Shown here: positions 45,853-55,687 of the stretch, in pieces | Position numbering within the stretch: the stretch's first letter is position 1 | Layout: each line of letters begins with the position of its first letter | Source: Vreelandella neptunia | GTDB taxonomy: Bacteria > Pseudomonadota > Gammaproteobacteria > Pseudomonadales > Halomonadaceae | Assembly: GCF_022489065.1 (NCBI RefSeq) | Contig: NZ_JAKVTW010000002.1 | Coordinates: forward strand, 124,001 to 188,000 | Direction: 5' to 3' | Length of the DNA: 64,000 nt | Program-made: the position numbers and the translations under genes | Notes under the pieces: model-generated | Database searches by the model: none | What the model was told of the DNA's origin: nothing | What the model saw: the letters and a program-made list of their open reading frames with translations, nothing else

Positions 45853-48699
45853 CTACAAAGCCTCAATCTTCGCCTTTTGCTCTTCCAGCAACTGCTTGGT
45901 CGCTTGGAAATCGGCGAGTTTGGCACGCTCTTTTTCGACCACGGCGACCGGGGCTTTGGCGATAAAGCCGTCGTTGCTGAGTTTCTTCTCGATGCCACCG
46001 ATGAGCTTATCCTGCTTGTCGATTTCTTTGTTGAGGCGGGCGATTTCGGCGTCTTTGTCGATCAGGTCTGCCATTGGCACCAGCACTTCCATATCGCCAA
46101 CCAGTTGAGTGGCGGAGAGCGGGGCGGCGTCTGGGTTTTCAAGCCAGGTTACGCTTTCCAGCTTGGCAAGTTTAGACAGGAAGCGGCGGTTGTTCTCCAG
46201 ACGCTCGGCGTCTTCAGGCTTGCCTTTGGTCAGTAGCACATCGAGCAGTTTGCCGGGGGCGATGTTCATCTCGGCGCGGATATTGCGCACAGCAACAATC
46301 ACACCTTTGAGCCACTCGATATCCAGGCTGGCCTGCTCGTCGATTTTGCTCTCGTCGGCCTCTGGCCAGGCTTGCAGCATGATTGAAGCGCCGTCACCCA
46401 TGTAGACACCAGCCAATGGCGAAACGCGCTGCCAAATTTCTTCGGTGATGTAGGGCATCATAGGATGGGCAAGGCGTAGCGTCGCTTCTAGCACGCGCAC
46501 CAGCGTGCGGCGGGTGCCACGTTTTGCTTCTGCCGTGGCGTTCTCGTCCCATAAAACAGGCTTAGAAAGCTCCAGATACCAGTCGCAATACTCGTTCCAA
46601 ACGAATTCATACAGCGCTTGAGAGGCATGGTCGAAGCGGTACTCGTCCATCGCCTTGGTGACCTGGGCTTCGGTCTTTTGTAGCTGGGAGATAATCCAAC
46701 GGTCGGCCAGGGAGAGCTCAATTTCGTCTCCGCCGGTACCGCAATCTTCGCCTTCGGCGTTCATCAGCACATAGCGCGAGGCATTCCACAGCTTGTTGCA
46801 GAAGTTGCGGTAGCCATCCAGACGGTTCATATCAAACTTGATATCACGCCCGGTGGTCGCTTGGGAGAGGAACGTAAAGCGCAGGGCATCCGTACCGTGG
46901 GCCTCTATCCCGTCTTTAAACTCATCCTTGGTCGCTTTGGCGATCGCCTTGGCCTGTTTCGGCTGCATCATATTGCCGGTGCGCTTTTCGAGCAGCTCAT
47001 CCAGGGTGATGCCGTCGATCAGGTCGATGGGGTCAAGCACATTGCCCTTGGATTTGGACATCTTCTGACCCTGACCGTCGCGCACCAAACCGTGCACGTA
47101 AACCGTTTTGAACGGTACTTGCTTGGTGAACTTCAGGGTCATCATGATCATCCGGGCAACCCAGAAGAAGATGATGTCAAAACCGGTCACCAGCACGCTG
47201 CTGGGGTGGAAGGTCTCCAGCTCCGGCGTCTGTTCCGGCCAGCCGAGGGTGCCAAAGGTCCACAGGCCTGAGCTAAACCAGGTGTCGAGGACGTCTTCGT
47301 CCTGAGTCAGTATGACATCGGGTTCAAGTGCGTGCTTCTCGCGAGCTTCCTCTTCGCTGCGAGCAACGTAGACATTCCCTTCTGCGTCATACCAGGCGGG
47401 AATGCGGTGGCCCCACCACAGCTGGCGGGAAATACACCAATCCTGCAGATCGCGCATCCAGGCGAAGTACATATTTTCATAGTTTTTGGGTACGAACTGG
47501 ATATCGCCATTTTCCACCGCTTCGATGGCGGGCTTGGCGAGGGACTCCACGGCCACAAACCACTGGTCGGTGAGCAGCGGCTCGATCACGTCACCGGAAC
47601 GGTCGCCATAGGGCAGAGTATTGTTAACGGGTTCGACTTGCTCCAGCAGGCCCAGGGCGTCCATGTCGGCGACGATCTGCTTACGCGCTTCAAAGCGGTC
47701 TAGACCTGCATACTTGGCGGGCAGACTGGCGTCTTCGTCCGGCTGGGGCTGGCCTTTAAGATCGAAAATCTCAGCGCTATCAAGGATAGCCGCGTCTTTG
47801 GAGAAAACGTTGATCAGCAGGTGATTCTGGCGCTTGCCGACTTCGTAATCGTTGAAGTCGTGGGCGGGGGTGATCTTCACACAGCCCGAGCCCTTCTCCA
47901 TATCGGCGTGTTCGTCGGCGACCACCGGGATGCGGCGACCAACTAGCGGGAGCTCGATAAATTTGCCTACCAGCGAGGCGTAGCGCGCATCGTCTGGATT
48001 CACGGCCACGCCGGTATCGCCTAGCAAGGTTTCCGGACGAGTAGTGGCAACCACGACATAATCTTTGCCATCATCAGTTGTAACGCCGTCGGCCAGCGGG
48101 TAGCGGAAGTGCCAGAAGCTGCCCTGCTGCTCTTTGTTTTCCACTTCCAGGTCGGAAATGGCGGTGTGTAGTGTAGGGTCCCAATTGACCAAACGCTTAC
48201 CACGGTAAATCAGGTTTTCTTCGTGCAAGCGTACAAACACTTCTTGTACGGCTTTGTAGAAGCCTTCATCCATGGTGAAGCGTTCGCGAGACCAGTCGAC
48301 ACTCGCACCCATGCGGCGCAGTTGACGGGTAATATGACCACCAGACTCCTCCTTCCACTCCCACACTTTATCGATAAACGCGTCGCGGCCAAGGTCGTGG
48401 CGGGTTTTGCCCTCTTCAGCCGCGATTTTGCGTTCGACCAGCATTTGCGTGGCAATACCGGCGTGATCCGTACCTACCTGCCACAGGGTGTTGTTACCCT
48501 GCATCCGCTTCCAGCGCGTCAGGGTATCCATAATGGTGTCCTGGAACGCGTGGCCCATGTGCAGGCTGCCGGTCACGTTGGGCGGCGGAATCATGATCGA
48601 AAAAGGCGTGCCCTTGCCGGAAGGGGCGAAACGGTTGTCGGCTTCCCAGCGCTCGTACCAGCGGGTTTCGATCTGTTCGGGTTGGTAGGTCTTTTCCAT
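45853..48699 (-). CDS. valS: Valine--tRNA ligase
   Basis: Charges tRNA(Val) and edits misactivated threonine. The 948-residue product starts [20 protein letters not shown]. The HIGH-type motif [15 protein letters not shown] and [12 protein letters not shown] are present, with the editing domain between them. The anticodon-binding domain and the C-terminal coiled coil ([20 protein letters not shown]) are also present. The frame is open 26 codons further upstream to 48777, but family sequence starts at 48699. In many relatives valS follows pepA-holC; here several genes intervene. Confidence 0.97.
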   Translation of the reverse strand: MEKTYQPEQIETRWYERWEADNRFAPSGKGTPFSIMIPPPNVTGSLHMGHAFQDTIMDTLTRWKRMQGNNTLWQVGTDHAGIATQMLVERKIAAEEGKTRHDLGRDAFIDKVWEWKEESGGHITRQLRRMGASVDWSRERFTMDEGFYKAVQEVFVRLHEENLIYRGKRLVNWDPTLHTAISDLEVENKEQQGSFWHFRYPLADGVTTDDGKDYVVVATTRPETLLGDTGVAVNPDDARYASLVGKFIELPLVGRRIPVVADEHADMEKGSGCVKITPAHDFNDYEVGKRQNHLLINVFSKDAAILDSAEIFDLKGQPQPDEDASLPAKYAGLDRFEARKQIVADMDALGLLEQVEPVNNTLPYGDRSGDVIEPLLTDQWFVAVESLAKPAIEAVENGDIQFVPKNYENMYFAWMRDLQDWCISRQLWWGHRIPAWYDAEGNVYVARSEEEAREKHALEPDVILTQDEDVLDTWFSSGLWTFGTLGWPEQTPELETFHPSSVLVTGFDIIFFWVARMIMMTLKFTKQVPFKTVYVHGLVRDGQGQKMSKSKGNVLDPIDLIDGITLDELLEKRTGNMMQPKQAKAIAKATKDEFKDGIEAHGTDALRFTFLSQATTGRDIKFDMNRLDGYRNFCNKLWNASRYVLMNAEGEDCGTGGDEIELSLADRWIISQLQKTEAQVTKAMDEYRFDHASQALYEFVWNEYCDWYLELSKPVLWDENATAEAKRGTRRTLVRVLEATLRLAHPMMPYITEEIWQRVSPLAGVYMGDGASIMLQAWPEADESKIDEQASLDIEWLKGVIVAVRNIRAEMNIAPGKLLDVLLTKGKPEDAERLENNRRFLSKLAKLESVTWLENPDAAPLSATQLVGDMEVLVPMADLIDKDAEIARLNKEIDKQDKLIGGIEKKLSNDGFIAKAPVAVVEKERAKLADFQATKQLLEEQKAKIEAL

Positions 48700-48821
48700 G
48701 TGGAGTCGGCTCACGGCTGGCAAGAAATGTGCAAAATGTGAAAATGTATAACCCGAGAGTATACCGCGATAGAGCATTGATCGTCAGGGGCTACTCGCGC
48801 TCGATTGCGGGCGTAACGTGT

Positions 48822-49997
48822 TTATGAGAGGTGCTGATGTGCAGAAAACCCGCGCATGGCTATAAGCCCGAGAATAGGCCCCGGCAGCAGCCACCAAATT
48901 ACCGCTAGTGACTGGCTCGACCATAGCGCGGTGACCAGGGCGATGGAGGGGATAGTCAACCCAAAGCCAATCGCGTTCATCATCGCCAGCGCCGCCCCTA
49001 GCCGTTCGGGCGGGGCAGTAGCCGAAGCCAGCGCCGAAAACTGCGCGGAGTCGGCAATCACGCTTACTCCCCATAAGCCGAGAAGCGCCAACAGCAGCCA
49101 GGGCGAGGCGCTGCCCAACAGGGGATAAACCAAACAGAGCGCGCCTGAGGTGGCCAATGCCACGCAGGCTACCCGATCGCTGCCAATCTGGCGGCTCCAT
49201 TTGCCCGCGAGCACGCAGCCCGGCAAACCCAACGCGATCACCGCAAAACTTAGCCATGGCTGGACGCTGTTTGAAGCCCCTAAGCGCTCCAGTTCCCGGG
49301 CGACCAGAAACGGCACCAGCGCCCAAAGGGCGTAAAGCTCCCAGCAGTGGCCGAAATAACCCAGTGCGGCGGCACGAAAGCGGGGCTGTTTGAACGCGGC
49401 CAGACCTGCCCAGGGGCGTCCGCTTTTGGCGGTGGCCGGGAGGTGGGGGCCAACGCCTAGCTTGAAAATCATTAGCGCCGCGACCAGCGCCAGCAGTGAA
49501 GCCAGCAGCAGCGGCCACTGCCAGGGTAAATGCAGCGTTAAACCGCGCAGCAGGTGTGGCGAGGCAATGCCCAGGGTGAGCATGCCCACCAGCCAACCCA
49601 GCGCGGCGCCGGCGTGGCTGGGTGTCCAGCTCACCACCAGCTTCATGCCTAGCGGATAAATCCCCGCCAGGCAAAGCCCGGTCGCAAAGCGAGCAACAGC
49701 GGCGAGCGTCACGCTCTCAGCCACGCCGATAAAGGCGGCGTTGATCAGTGCGCCGAGAACGGCAGAAATCGCAAACAGGTGGCTGGCACGAATTCGGTCG
49801 GCAAGACCAGTGGTTGCGATCAGCAGCGTGCCGGTAATAAACCCTGCCTGAACGGCGATGGTTAGCAGACCCAAGTCGCTTTCGCTAAGGCCGACGGCCT
49901 CCTGCAGCGCCAAGCCAACGCCATTAACGCTAAACCATAGTGAGGTGCCAAACAGCTGGGCGATGACAATCGTAACAAGCGGGTAGCGCGTGAACAC
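48822..49997 (-). CDS. Major facilitator superfamily transporter
   Basis: A 391-residue protein with about 12 hydrophobic helices and the inter-helix motif DRIRASHLFAISAVLGAL after helix 2. N-terminal LVTIVIAQLFGTSLWFSVNG and LCLAGIYPLGMKLV resemble the CynX/YfcJ-like and other drug/nutrient MFS groups, but I cannot assign a substrate. The start is GTG at 49997 with ATGGAG upstream. It lies between valS and the Spy-like gene, transcribed like valS. Confidence 0.85.
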   Translation of the reverse strand: MFTRYPLVTIVIAQLFGTSLWFSVNGVGLALQEAVGLSESDLGLLTIAVQAGFITGTLLIATTGLADRIRASHLFAISAVLGALINAAFIGVAESVTLAAVARFATGLCLAGIYPLGMKLVVSWTPSHAGAALGWLVGMLTLGIASPHLLRGLTLHLPWQWPLLLASLLALVAALMIFKLGVGPHLPATAKSGRPWAGLAAFKQPRFRAAALGYFGHCWELYALWALVPFLVARELERLGASNSVQPWLSFAVIALGLPGCVLAGKWSRQIGSDRVACVALATSGALCLVYPLLGSASPWLLLALLGLWGVSVIADSAQFSALASATAPPERLGAALAMMNAIGFGLTIPSIALVTALWSSQSLAVIWWLLPGPILGLIAMRGFSAHQHLS

Positions 49998-50158
49998 GTT
50001 TACGTCTCCATGAGGGCAAAGGGCGCGGCCAGAGCCCGCTAATGGTAATCAACAATTTACCGTTACGACGAATTTTTTAAAAACAGCAGTGTCGGATCAC
50101 AAGACCCGTCAGGATTCGTCGGGCAGGAAGTACAAATTTGTTCGCAATTGGAGTTTTT

Positions 50159-50614
50159 ATGCACGTAGCCAAGCTTTTCCTTCCAGCAGTTGCAGCACTG
50201 GCATTCAGTGTTCCCGCCATGGCCCAGCAAATGGGTGGCGGCACCCCCAGTGTCGATGACCAAGTTAACCAACTCGACGAAATGGTGGATCTGAATGATG
50301 GGCAGAAGGAAGAACTCAGCAACCTTTTGATCCAGATGCAAGACGACGTTGGTGCCAATGAGCAGGAAGCCCAGCAGTTGCAACAGCAACTCAGTGAGCA
50401 CGTTCAGACTGATTATGACGAAGCCGCCATTCGGGCAGATGCAGAGCGTCTTGGTGACCTAACGGCCGAGATGACCGCGGATAGCATTATCATACAGTCT
50501 CAGATCGAAGGCGTTTTCACTCAGGAGCAGCGCGATCAACTGGATGAGGCCGTGGCTCAGCAGCAGGAGCAAATGCAACAGATGCAGGAGCAGATGCAGC
50601 AACAGGGAGGCTAA
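50159..50614 (+). CDS. Spy/CpxP-like periplasmic protein
   Basis: A 151-residue precursor with signal peptide ending VPAMA|QQMGG. Two LTxxQ-like motifs (LNDGQKEEL and FTQEQRDQL), separated by a helical, Gln/Glu-rich region, suggest the Spy/CpxP chaperone family. The last 25 residues are nearly all Q, E and M. SD TTGGAG favours ATG 50159 over the frame start at 50138. A role as an ATP-independent periplasmic chaperone or stress sensor is inferred. It is isolated and divergent from the MFS gene. Confidence 0.7.
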   Translation: MHVAKLFLPAVAALAFSVPAMAQQMGGGTPSVDDQVNQLDEMVDLNDGQKEELSNLLIQMQDDVGANEQEAQQLQQQLSEHVQTDYDEAAIRADAERLGDLTAEMTADSIIIQSQIEGVFTQEQRDQLDEAVAQQQEQMQQMQEQMQQQGG

Positions 50615-50654
50615 GGCGAAGACGTACTGACAGAGATTGCCGACTTCCGTTGAT

Positions 50655-50675
50655 GGCCCCGCCAAGTGCGGGGTC
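50655..50675 (+). terminator. Hairpin between convergent Spy-like and AlbA_2 genes
   Basis: CCCCGC (50657-50662) and GCGGGG (50668-50673) pair over CAAGT, with outer G-C/G-U extension. The stem is strong, but only a short, interrupted T tract follows, so termination is plausible and not certain. Confidence 0.5.
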
Positions 50676-50722
50676 ACGGGTTTGTGGCTGATCTTCCCTC
50701 TTTCCAGGTTGGTTTGCCCCTA

Positions 50723-52186
50723 TCAATGTTGTCTTCCTTGATTGGCTACCCATTTCTGCCCGGCTGCTGTCAGACGGTACTTCTGACGGCTGCTGCGTGG
50801 CTTGTCTGGAATTGTCATTTCAATAGCGCCGACCTTTAATGCCGGACGCAGATAGGATTCCCGAAAGTGGTCTTCATGCTTCAGCCCAAGCGCTGCCTGT
50901 ATATCTGAGCGCTTCATTTCGCCTTGCAAGACCGCGAGTAGTCGAGTCACTTCCCCGGTGACTTCCCCGGTGACTTCCCCGGTGACTTCCCCGGTGACTT
51001 CCCCGGTGACTGGTGGGGTATCGTCCGTCCACTCCGCCTCTGGCCGCCAAGCGATTGCACTGAATTGATTGCCTGAAGGGTCATTAAGCAAGTCAATCTT
51101 AGGCCATGCCTCAAGCGCTCGTGGAATGCCACTGCCCATACCGCGATAGGGTAAGATATGGCTGGCATGTTCGGTGAGCGTAGGATTACGGCGGATGGTC
51201 TTGCCCCGGCGAATGTCCTCAGCGCTTAGGCTATCCGGCAGGTGGCCAGGGCTGACAATCTCCACACGATCGGCAAAGACCATCAAGCGGACGGAAGCGC
51301 TGGTGAAGTAGTCTCGGTGAATCAAGGCATTAACCAGCAACTCTTCCAGCGCCGTTTCGGGAATCTCCAACTCGCCCAGGGTGTTGAAACTACGCCCGTG
51401 CTGCACATGGTGCAAATTGCGCTTGATAAAGGCAAAAGCGCCACGGAACTGCTCCAGTAGGGTGCCCTTGATATCTTCGCTATCCAGGTAGCGAGTATCG
51501 TGCAGCGCGGTGCCGGGGAAGGCCACTGCCTTCACTTCAAAGGCCGGACGCCAGCGCTGAGGATTGCGACCAAACAGTATCAGCCCCGCCAGATTCAACT
51601 CCTGCCCATCGCCCAGGCCCAAGTTCTGCAGCAACTGCTCCCGTGTCAGACCGGAGAACTCGCTGCTCTCACCATAGCGGCGATTGAAGTAGCCAGTAAA
51701 CGCCTTGTCATCGATATCCTCCACCGAAGTACCCGCTACTGGTACTACATCAGCGTAAACCAGCCCAGAACGCTGGAACATGCGCTGCAGTTCTTCGCGG
51801 GAGGTCACATGCCGTTTGTCCGACCCCTGCTTGACCCAAATGCGGCCTTGATTATCAAGATACGGTTTGGCCAGCCCATCGGGCACCTCCATCACTATTA
51901 CAATGCCCTGATCTGTCTGCACATTCTCGGTCAGCGGATGCACGGGAGGACGTACATGCTGGGAGGCAGCGTTGCCAAGTAGCTGGTTCAACCGCCGTAC
52001 CGCCGCGCCATCCAGCCCTGCAATCGAGCCGTCATCATTGACGCCCAGCAACAACCACCCGCCGCCACTGTTGGCAAAGGCGGCCATCTCAGAGGCAAGG
52101 CCATCCGCGTTGGTGGCATCGCGTTTGAACTGGTGGCGGCTGTCTTCGCCGCGTGCGACCATCTCAAGAAGTTCACTTATCGTCAT
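50723..52186 (-). CDS. AlbA_2 (Schlafen-like) domain transcriptional regulator/ATP-binding protein with TGEV repeat
   Basis: A 487-residue protein. The N-terminal AlbA_2 domain (about 1-130) has HQFKRDATNADGLASEMAAFANS and GGGWLLLGVNDDG. A middle section contains LEELLVNALIHRDY, the ATPase-like helix common in this COG2865 group. A winged-helix DNA-binding C-terminus follows (IQAALGLKHEDHFRESYLRPAL). Between them lie five TGEV units encoded by a perfect 12-base tandem repeat. Such proteins are often accessory and sometimes near defence loci, but no defence partner is adjacent here. It sits downstream of holC. Confidence 0.8.
   Translation of the reverse strand: MTISELLEMVARGEDSRHQFKRDATNADGLASEMAAFANSGGGWLLLGVNDDGSIAGLDGAAVRRLNQLLGNAASQHVRPPVHPLTENVQTDQGIVIVMEVPDGLAKPYLDNQGRIWVKQGSDKRHVTSREELQRMFQRSGLVYADVVPVAGTSVEDIDDKAFTGYFNRRYGESSEFSGLTREQLLQNLGLGDGQELNLAGLILFGRNPQRWRPAFEVKAVAFPGTALHDTRYLDSEDIKGTLLEQFRGAFAFIKRNLHHVQHGRSFNTLGELEIPETALEELLVNALIHRDYFTSASVRLMVFADRVEIVSPGHLPDSLSAEDIRRGKTIRRNPTLTEHASHILPYRGMGSGIPRALEAWPKIDLLNDPSGNQFSAIAWRPEAEWTDDTPPVTGEVTGEVTGEVTGEVTGEVTRLLAVLQGEMKRSDIQAALGLKHEDHFRESYLRPALKVGAIEMTIPDKPRSSRQKYRLTAAGQKWVANQGRQH
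50949..51008 (-). repeat. Five perfect 12-base tandem repeats inside the AlbA_2 gene
   Basis: The unit ACTTCCCCGGTG is repeated five times without a mismatch, encoding five TGEV tetrapeptides in the linker between ATPase-like and winged-helix parts. The unit is a multiple of three, so copy-number change would lengthen or shorten the linker without breaking the frame. Confidence 0.9.
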
Positions 52187-52269
52187 GGCTTACTTCGCTT
52201 CAGCTCGCGATGGAGAAAGGCGTCAATTTCAGCTTCTGGTCAAGCCTCTTCGCGCTGGATGCATTGTGC

Positions 52270-52701
52270 CTACCCCAATTTATGCGGCACAACCTCATGA
52301 CCCATTTCTTTATAGCGCTGCCAGCAGGCGCGTTTGGCGACCAGCACTTGTTGGTGCTGGTTAATGATCTCGGCAATGCGGGCGTAGTTTTCTACACCGT
52401 CGGGAATATCGGGGTGCAGGTTAAGCAGTGCGGTTTCTTCTGTGGGCACCGGCAATTGCTGCCAGCCTAGCGTGATGGGTACGCTAGCAGCCATTTCGCT
52501 ATCTTCTAAAGCGTGGGGTAGGTAGGCGTCCGGGCGGAAATTCCACAGCGCGTCGTCGGCCTGCTCGGCGAGGGCTTTATCCTCGCAGTGCAGATGCAGG
52601 CGGTAGCCTTTACGCCAGATAGTCTCGGCGAGTTTGCAGGCAAACTGCAAGCGCGCCTCTAAGGTTGTATCGGGCAAAATATAGAAATCAATGCGCGCCA
52701 T
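52270..52701 (-). CDS. holC: DNA polymerase III subunit chi
   Basis: Clamp-loader accessory subunit linking the holoenzyme to SSB. The 143-residue product begins MARIDFYILPDTTLEARLQFACKLAE, then has HLHCEDKALAEQADDALWNF and FRPDAYLPHAL, the typical chi blocks, and ends in a basic CWQRYKEMGHE helix. Length matches E. coli HolC (147). It normally follows pepA directly; here ilvE lies in between. Confidence 0.93.
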   Translation of the reverse strand: MARIDFYILPDTTLEARLQFACKLAETIWRKGYRLHLHCEDKALAEQADDALWNFRPDAYLPHALEDSEMAASVPITLGWQQLPVPTEETALLNLHPDIPDGVENYARIAEIINQHQQVLVAKRACWQRYKEMGHEVVPHKLG

Positions 52702-52776
52702 GGCGGTTCCAGGTTAGTCGTTTCCAGAAACAACACCGCCGCATAAAATGCGGCGGTGTGGAGGTAAGCGCTAGCG

Positions 52777-53877
52777 TTACACCAGCTTGGTGAGCCAGCC
52801 GTACTTATCTTCGCTGCGGCCGTACTGCAGATCGAGCAATTTGGTACGCAGCCGCATGGCAACCTCGTTGTTGCCACTCGCTGTGAGCTGGATACGCTCG
52901 TTCTCGGTCACCAGTTCACCTACTGGAGTAATGACCGCGGCGGTACCGCAGGCAAATATCTCAGTGATCTCACCGGATGCCGCGCCTTCACGCCACTCAT
53001 CAATACTGATCGGGCGCTCTTCCGGCGTGAGGCCTTCATCTTTGGCTAGCGTGAGCACTGAGTTGCGGGTCACGCCTTCCAAAATGGTGTCGGTCAGCCG
53101 CGGTGTGACCAAGCGACCATCTTTGAAGACGAAGAACAGGTTCATACCGCCCAGCTCTTCTACCCACTTGTTCTCAGCGGCGTCAAGAAACGCTACCTGG
53201 CCACACTGGTGGGCTTCTGCCTCTTTTTGCGCGGCTAGTGAGGCGGCGTAGTTACCGCCACACTTGGCAAAACCGGTGCCGCCTGCAGCAGCGCGCTTGT
53301 AGTTCGAGGAGAGCCAAATCGACACCGGCGCAACGCCGCCTTTGAAGTAGGCCGCCGCTGGTGAAGCGATCACGTAGTAATCGACTTCTTGCGACGGGCG
53401 AACGCCCAGAAACGCTTCTGAGGCGATCATAAATGGACGCAGGTAAAGACTGCACTCGTCAGAGGCGCTAGCGGGCGTGGGTACCCAGGCGTGATCCTGA
53501 GCGAGCAGCGCCTTCAGTGAGCCGATAAAGTCTTCGTCGGAAAGCTCGGGCAGCGCTAAACGTCGGGCGCTGCGCCGGAAACGTTCAGCGTTTTTCTCGG
53601 GGCGGAACGTCCAGATAGAGCCGTCGGCATGACGATAGGCTTTGATGCCCTCAAAAATTTCCTGGCCGTAATGCAGCACGGAAGCGGCGGGGTCGAGTGT
53701 CAATGGGCCGTAAGGGCGTACCTGATGGCCGTGCCAGTCAGCATCGCCGGACCAGCGAATATGTGCCATATGGTCGGTGAAGTAGCGACCGAAACCGGGA
53801 TTTTTGAGAATATTTTCACGAAGTTCGTCGGCCATCGGCTGATTGGATGGCAGGATTTCAAAACTGGCAGTGGGCAC
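52777..53877 (-). CDS. ilvE: Branched-chain amino acid aminotransferase (group II)
   Basis: PLP enzyme for the last step of valine, leucine and isoleucine synthesis. The 366-residue product has LHYGQEIFEGIKAYRH, the phosphate/substrate region RFRRSARRLALP, SLYLRPFMIAS, AKCGGNYAASL (region of the PLP lysine) and VEELGGMNLFFVF. The length and the C-terminal YGWLTKLV fit the larger eukaryote-like BCAT group rather than the 310-residue E. coli IlvE. It lies between pepA and holC. Confidence 0.92.
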   Translation of the reverse strand: MPTASFEILPSNQPMADELRENILKNPGFGRYFTDHMAHIRWSGDADWHGHQVRPYGPLTLDPAASVLHYGQEIFEGIKAYRHADGSIWTFRPEKNAERFRRSARRLALPELSDEDFIGSLKALLAQDHAWVPTPASASDECSLYLRPFMIASEAFLGVRPSQEVDYYVIASPAAAYFKGGVAPVSIWLSSNYKRAAAGGTGFAKCGGNYAASLAAQKEAEAHQCGQVAFLDAAENKWVEELGGMNLFFVFKDGRLVTPRLTDTILEGVTRNSVLTLAKDEGLTPEERPISIDEWREGAASGEITEIFACGTAAVITPVGELVTENERIQLTASGNNEVAMRLRTKLLDLQYGRSEDKYGWLTKLV

Positions 53878-53939
53878 GGCGGTTATTCTCCGTTAATACC
53901 GCTTCCGTTAAGAGGCGGTTGGATATTGGTGATCATACA

Positions 53940-54010
53940 GGCACAGCGGGTACTCGCTTGCTGTGCCTTGATAGTTTCAGGTTTAACGGTTGCCGTGCTG
54001 AAAGGCAACC
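53940..54010 (-). other. Two perfect hairpins between pepA and ilvE
   Basis: GGCACAGC (53940-53947) pairs with GCTGTGCC (53960-53967), and GGTTGCC (53988-53994) pairs with GGCAACC (54004-54010). Neither is followed by a U-run on the minus strand. They may end pepA messages by Rho-assisted termination or control stability. I see no branched-chain-rich leader peptide here. Confidence 0.45.
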
Positions 54011-54020
54011 ACTGAACTGT

Positions 54021-55541
54021 CTAACTGTCGCTATTTTCTACTTGCGTGTCGGCTTCACGGTCGAGCAAATACTGGGTTAATAGGCCGACCGGGCGTCCGG
54101 TGGCGCCTTTCTGCTTGCCGGAGTGCCAAGCAGTGCCCGCGATATCCAGATGCGCCCAGGGGAAGTGGTCGGCAAAACGCGATAAAAAGCACGCGGCGGT
54201 AATGGTACCTGCCGGGCGGCCGCCAATATTGGCCAGGTCGGCAAAGTTGGACTCTAACTGCTCTTGGTACTCGTCCCATAGCGGCAGGTGCCAAGCGCGG
54301 TCCCAGGCCCCTTCGCCTGCATCCAGCAGATCCAGGGCGAGGTCATCGTCGTTGGAGAGCAGGCCGGTGGCGTGGTGGCCCAGGCCAACAATCACGGCGC
54401 CGGTGAGGGTGGCGATATCGACCACGCTTGCCGGGGTAAAGCGCTCGGCGTAGGTCAGCGCATCGCACAGCACCAGGCGACCTTCTGCGTCCGTATTCAG
54501 CACTTCCACGGTCAACCCTTTAAGCGTCTTGATAATATCGCCGGGCTTGGTGGCGTGACCGTCGGGCATGTTTTCCGCCGCGGCAACGATAAATACCAGA
54601 TTGAGCTTGGGTTTAATCGCCAATACGGCTTTGACGGTGCCGAACACGCTGGCGGCGCCGCACATATCGAACTTCATTTCGTCCATGCCTTCGCCAGGCT
54701 TGAGCGAAATACCACCAGTATCGAAGGTAATACCTTTGCCGATCAGCACGTGGGGCGCTTCTTCGGCGTTTTCTGCGCCTTGATACTTCATTACGATCAG
54801 GCGGGTGGGTTCTTTGCTGCCGCGACCAACCGATAACAGCGAGCCTGCCCCCAACGCTTCGAGCGCCTCTTCATCGAGAATCTCAACCTCGAGCGTGCCC
54901 TGTGAGTCGCGGCCAAGCTGCTCTGCCTGCTCGGCGAGGTAGCGGGGCGTGCAAATATTGGCAGGCAAGTTGCCGAGAGTGCGGGTGTAGTTGATGCCCT
55001 GGCCTATAGCGTTGCCTACCAATGCGCCCTGCTTCACCAGCGGTACAGCATCGGCATCACTAATAATCAACGTCAATTTGGCAAGGCTAGGTGCTGGCGC
55101 GGGGGACGATTTGAACTGATCAAAACGATAAATGGCCCGCTCGGCGGCTTCCATCACCTTGCGCGCTTTCCAGGCGGCGTCGCGATCGGTGAGCGGTACA
55201 TCGCCAAATACGACGCTGGCTTCGTCAATGGGCAGTTTTACCAGCGCTGTCATGGCCGCCTCCAGCGCTTTGATAAAGGCGGCTTCCTGGCATTTTTCGC
55301 GCTCACCCAAGCCAATCAGCAGGATGCGTTCGGCGCCCAGTCCCGGCGCAAACGGTACCATTTGCACATTGCCCAACGCTGCGTCAAAGTCACCGCGCTC
55401 AAGCAGTTGGCCAATCAGGCGCTCGCTAGCGTCGTCCAGTTTGGCAACGGTGGGCAGTAAGTCGCTACCTTTATAAACCGGTACCAAAAGGCAGGCCGTT
55501 TCGGTTTTGGCCGGGTTAGCAGTCTGAACGGAAAATTCCAT
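54021..55541 (-). CDS. pepA: Cytosol leucyl aminopeptidase (PepA/XerA)
   Basis: Hexameric dizinc M17 aminopeptidase; in E. coli it also acts as a DNA-binding protein. The 506-residue product contains LIGKGITFDTGGISLKP, the diagnostic NTDAEGR loop, and metal-binding DMCGAASVFGT. The start MEFSVQTANPAKTE is at 55541. It is divergent from lptF with about 146 bases between them, the same layout as E. coli pepA/lptFG. Confidence 0.97.
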   Translation of the reverse strand: MEFSVQTANPAKTETACLLVPVYKGSDLLPTVAKLDDASERLIGQLLERGDFDAALGNVQMVPFAPGLGAERILLIGLGEREKCQEAAFIKALEAAMTALVKLPIDEASVVFGDVPLTDRDAAWKARKVMEAAERAIYRFDQFKSSPAPAPSLAKLTLIISDADAVPLVKQGALVGNAIGQGINYTRTLGNLPANICTPRYLAEQAEQLGRDSQGTLEVEILDEEALEALGAGSLLSVGRGSKEPTRLIVMKYQGAENAEEAPHVLIGKGITFDTGGISLKPGEGMDEMKFDMCGAASVFGTVKAVLAIKPKLNLVFIVAAAENMPDGHATKPGDIIKTLKGLTVEVLNTDAEGRLVLCDALTYAERFTPASVVDIATLTGAVIVGLGHHATGLLSNDDDLALDLLDAGEGAWDRAWHLPLWDEYQEQLESNFADLANIGGRPAGTITAACFLSRFADHFPWAHLDIAGTAWHSGKQKGATGRPVGLLTQYLLDREADTQVENSDS

Positions 55542-55687
55542 GACGTCTCCAACAAGACAAGCAACGAGGGATTCGGGATAATGCCCCGTTGCTTTTGATT
55601 TTGAAAAGGGACTGAGAATAGTTTGATTAGTGTACCCAAGCCATACGCTTATTGCATGGCATCCTGCACGACTAGCCGGAGAGCGCG

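Noticed and set aside
48784..49674. 296-codon frame overlapping the MFS transporter
   Set aside because: Shadow frame on the same strand; Gly/Arg/Ala-rich with no family resemblance, while the MFS frame has transmembrane structure.
50949..51008. CRISPR-like repeat array
   Set aside because: Contiguous 12-base units without spacers, in frame inside a coding sequence; this is a protein-coding tandem repeat.
50723..52186. Anti-phage defence system built on the AlbA_2 protein
   Set aside because: No nuclease, methylase, toxin or other defence partner adjacent; neighbours are holC and a Spy-like gene.
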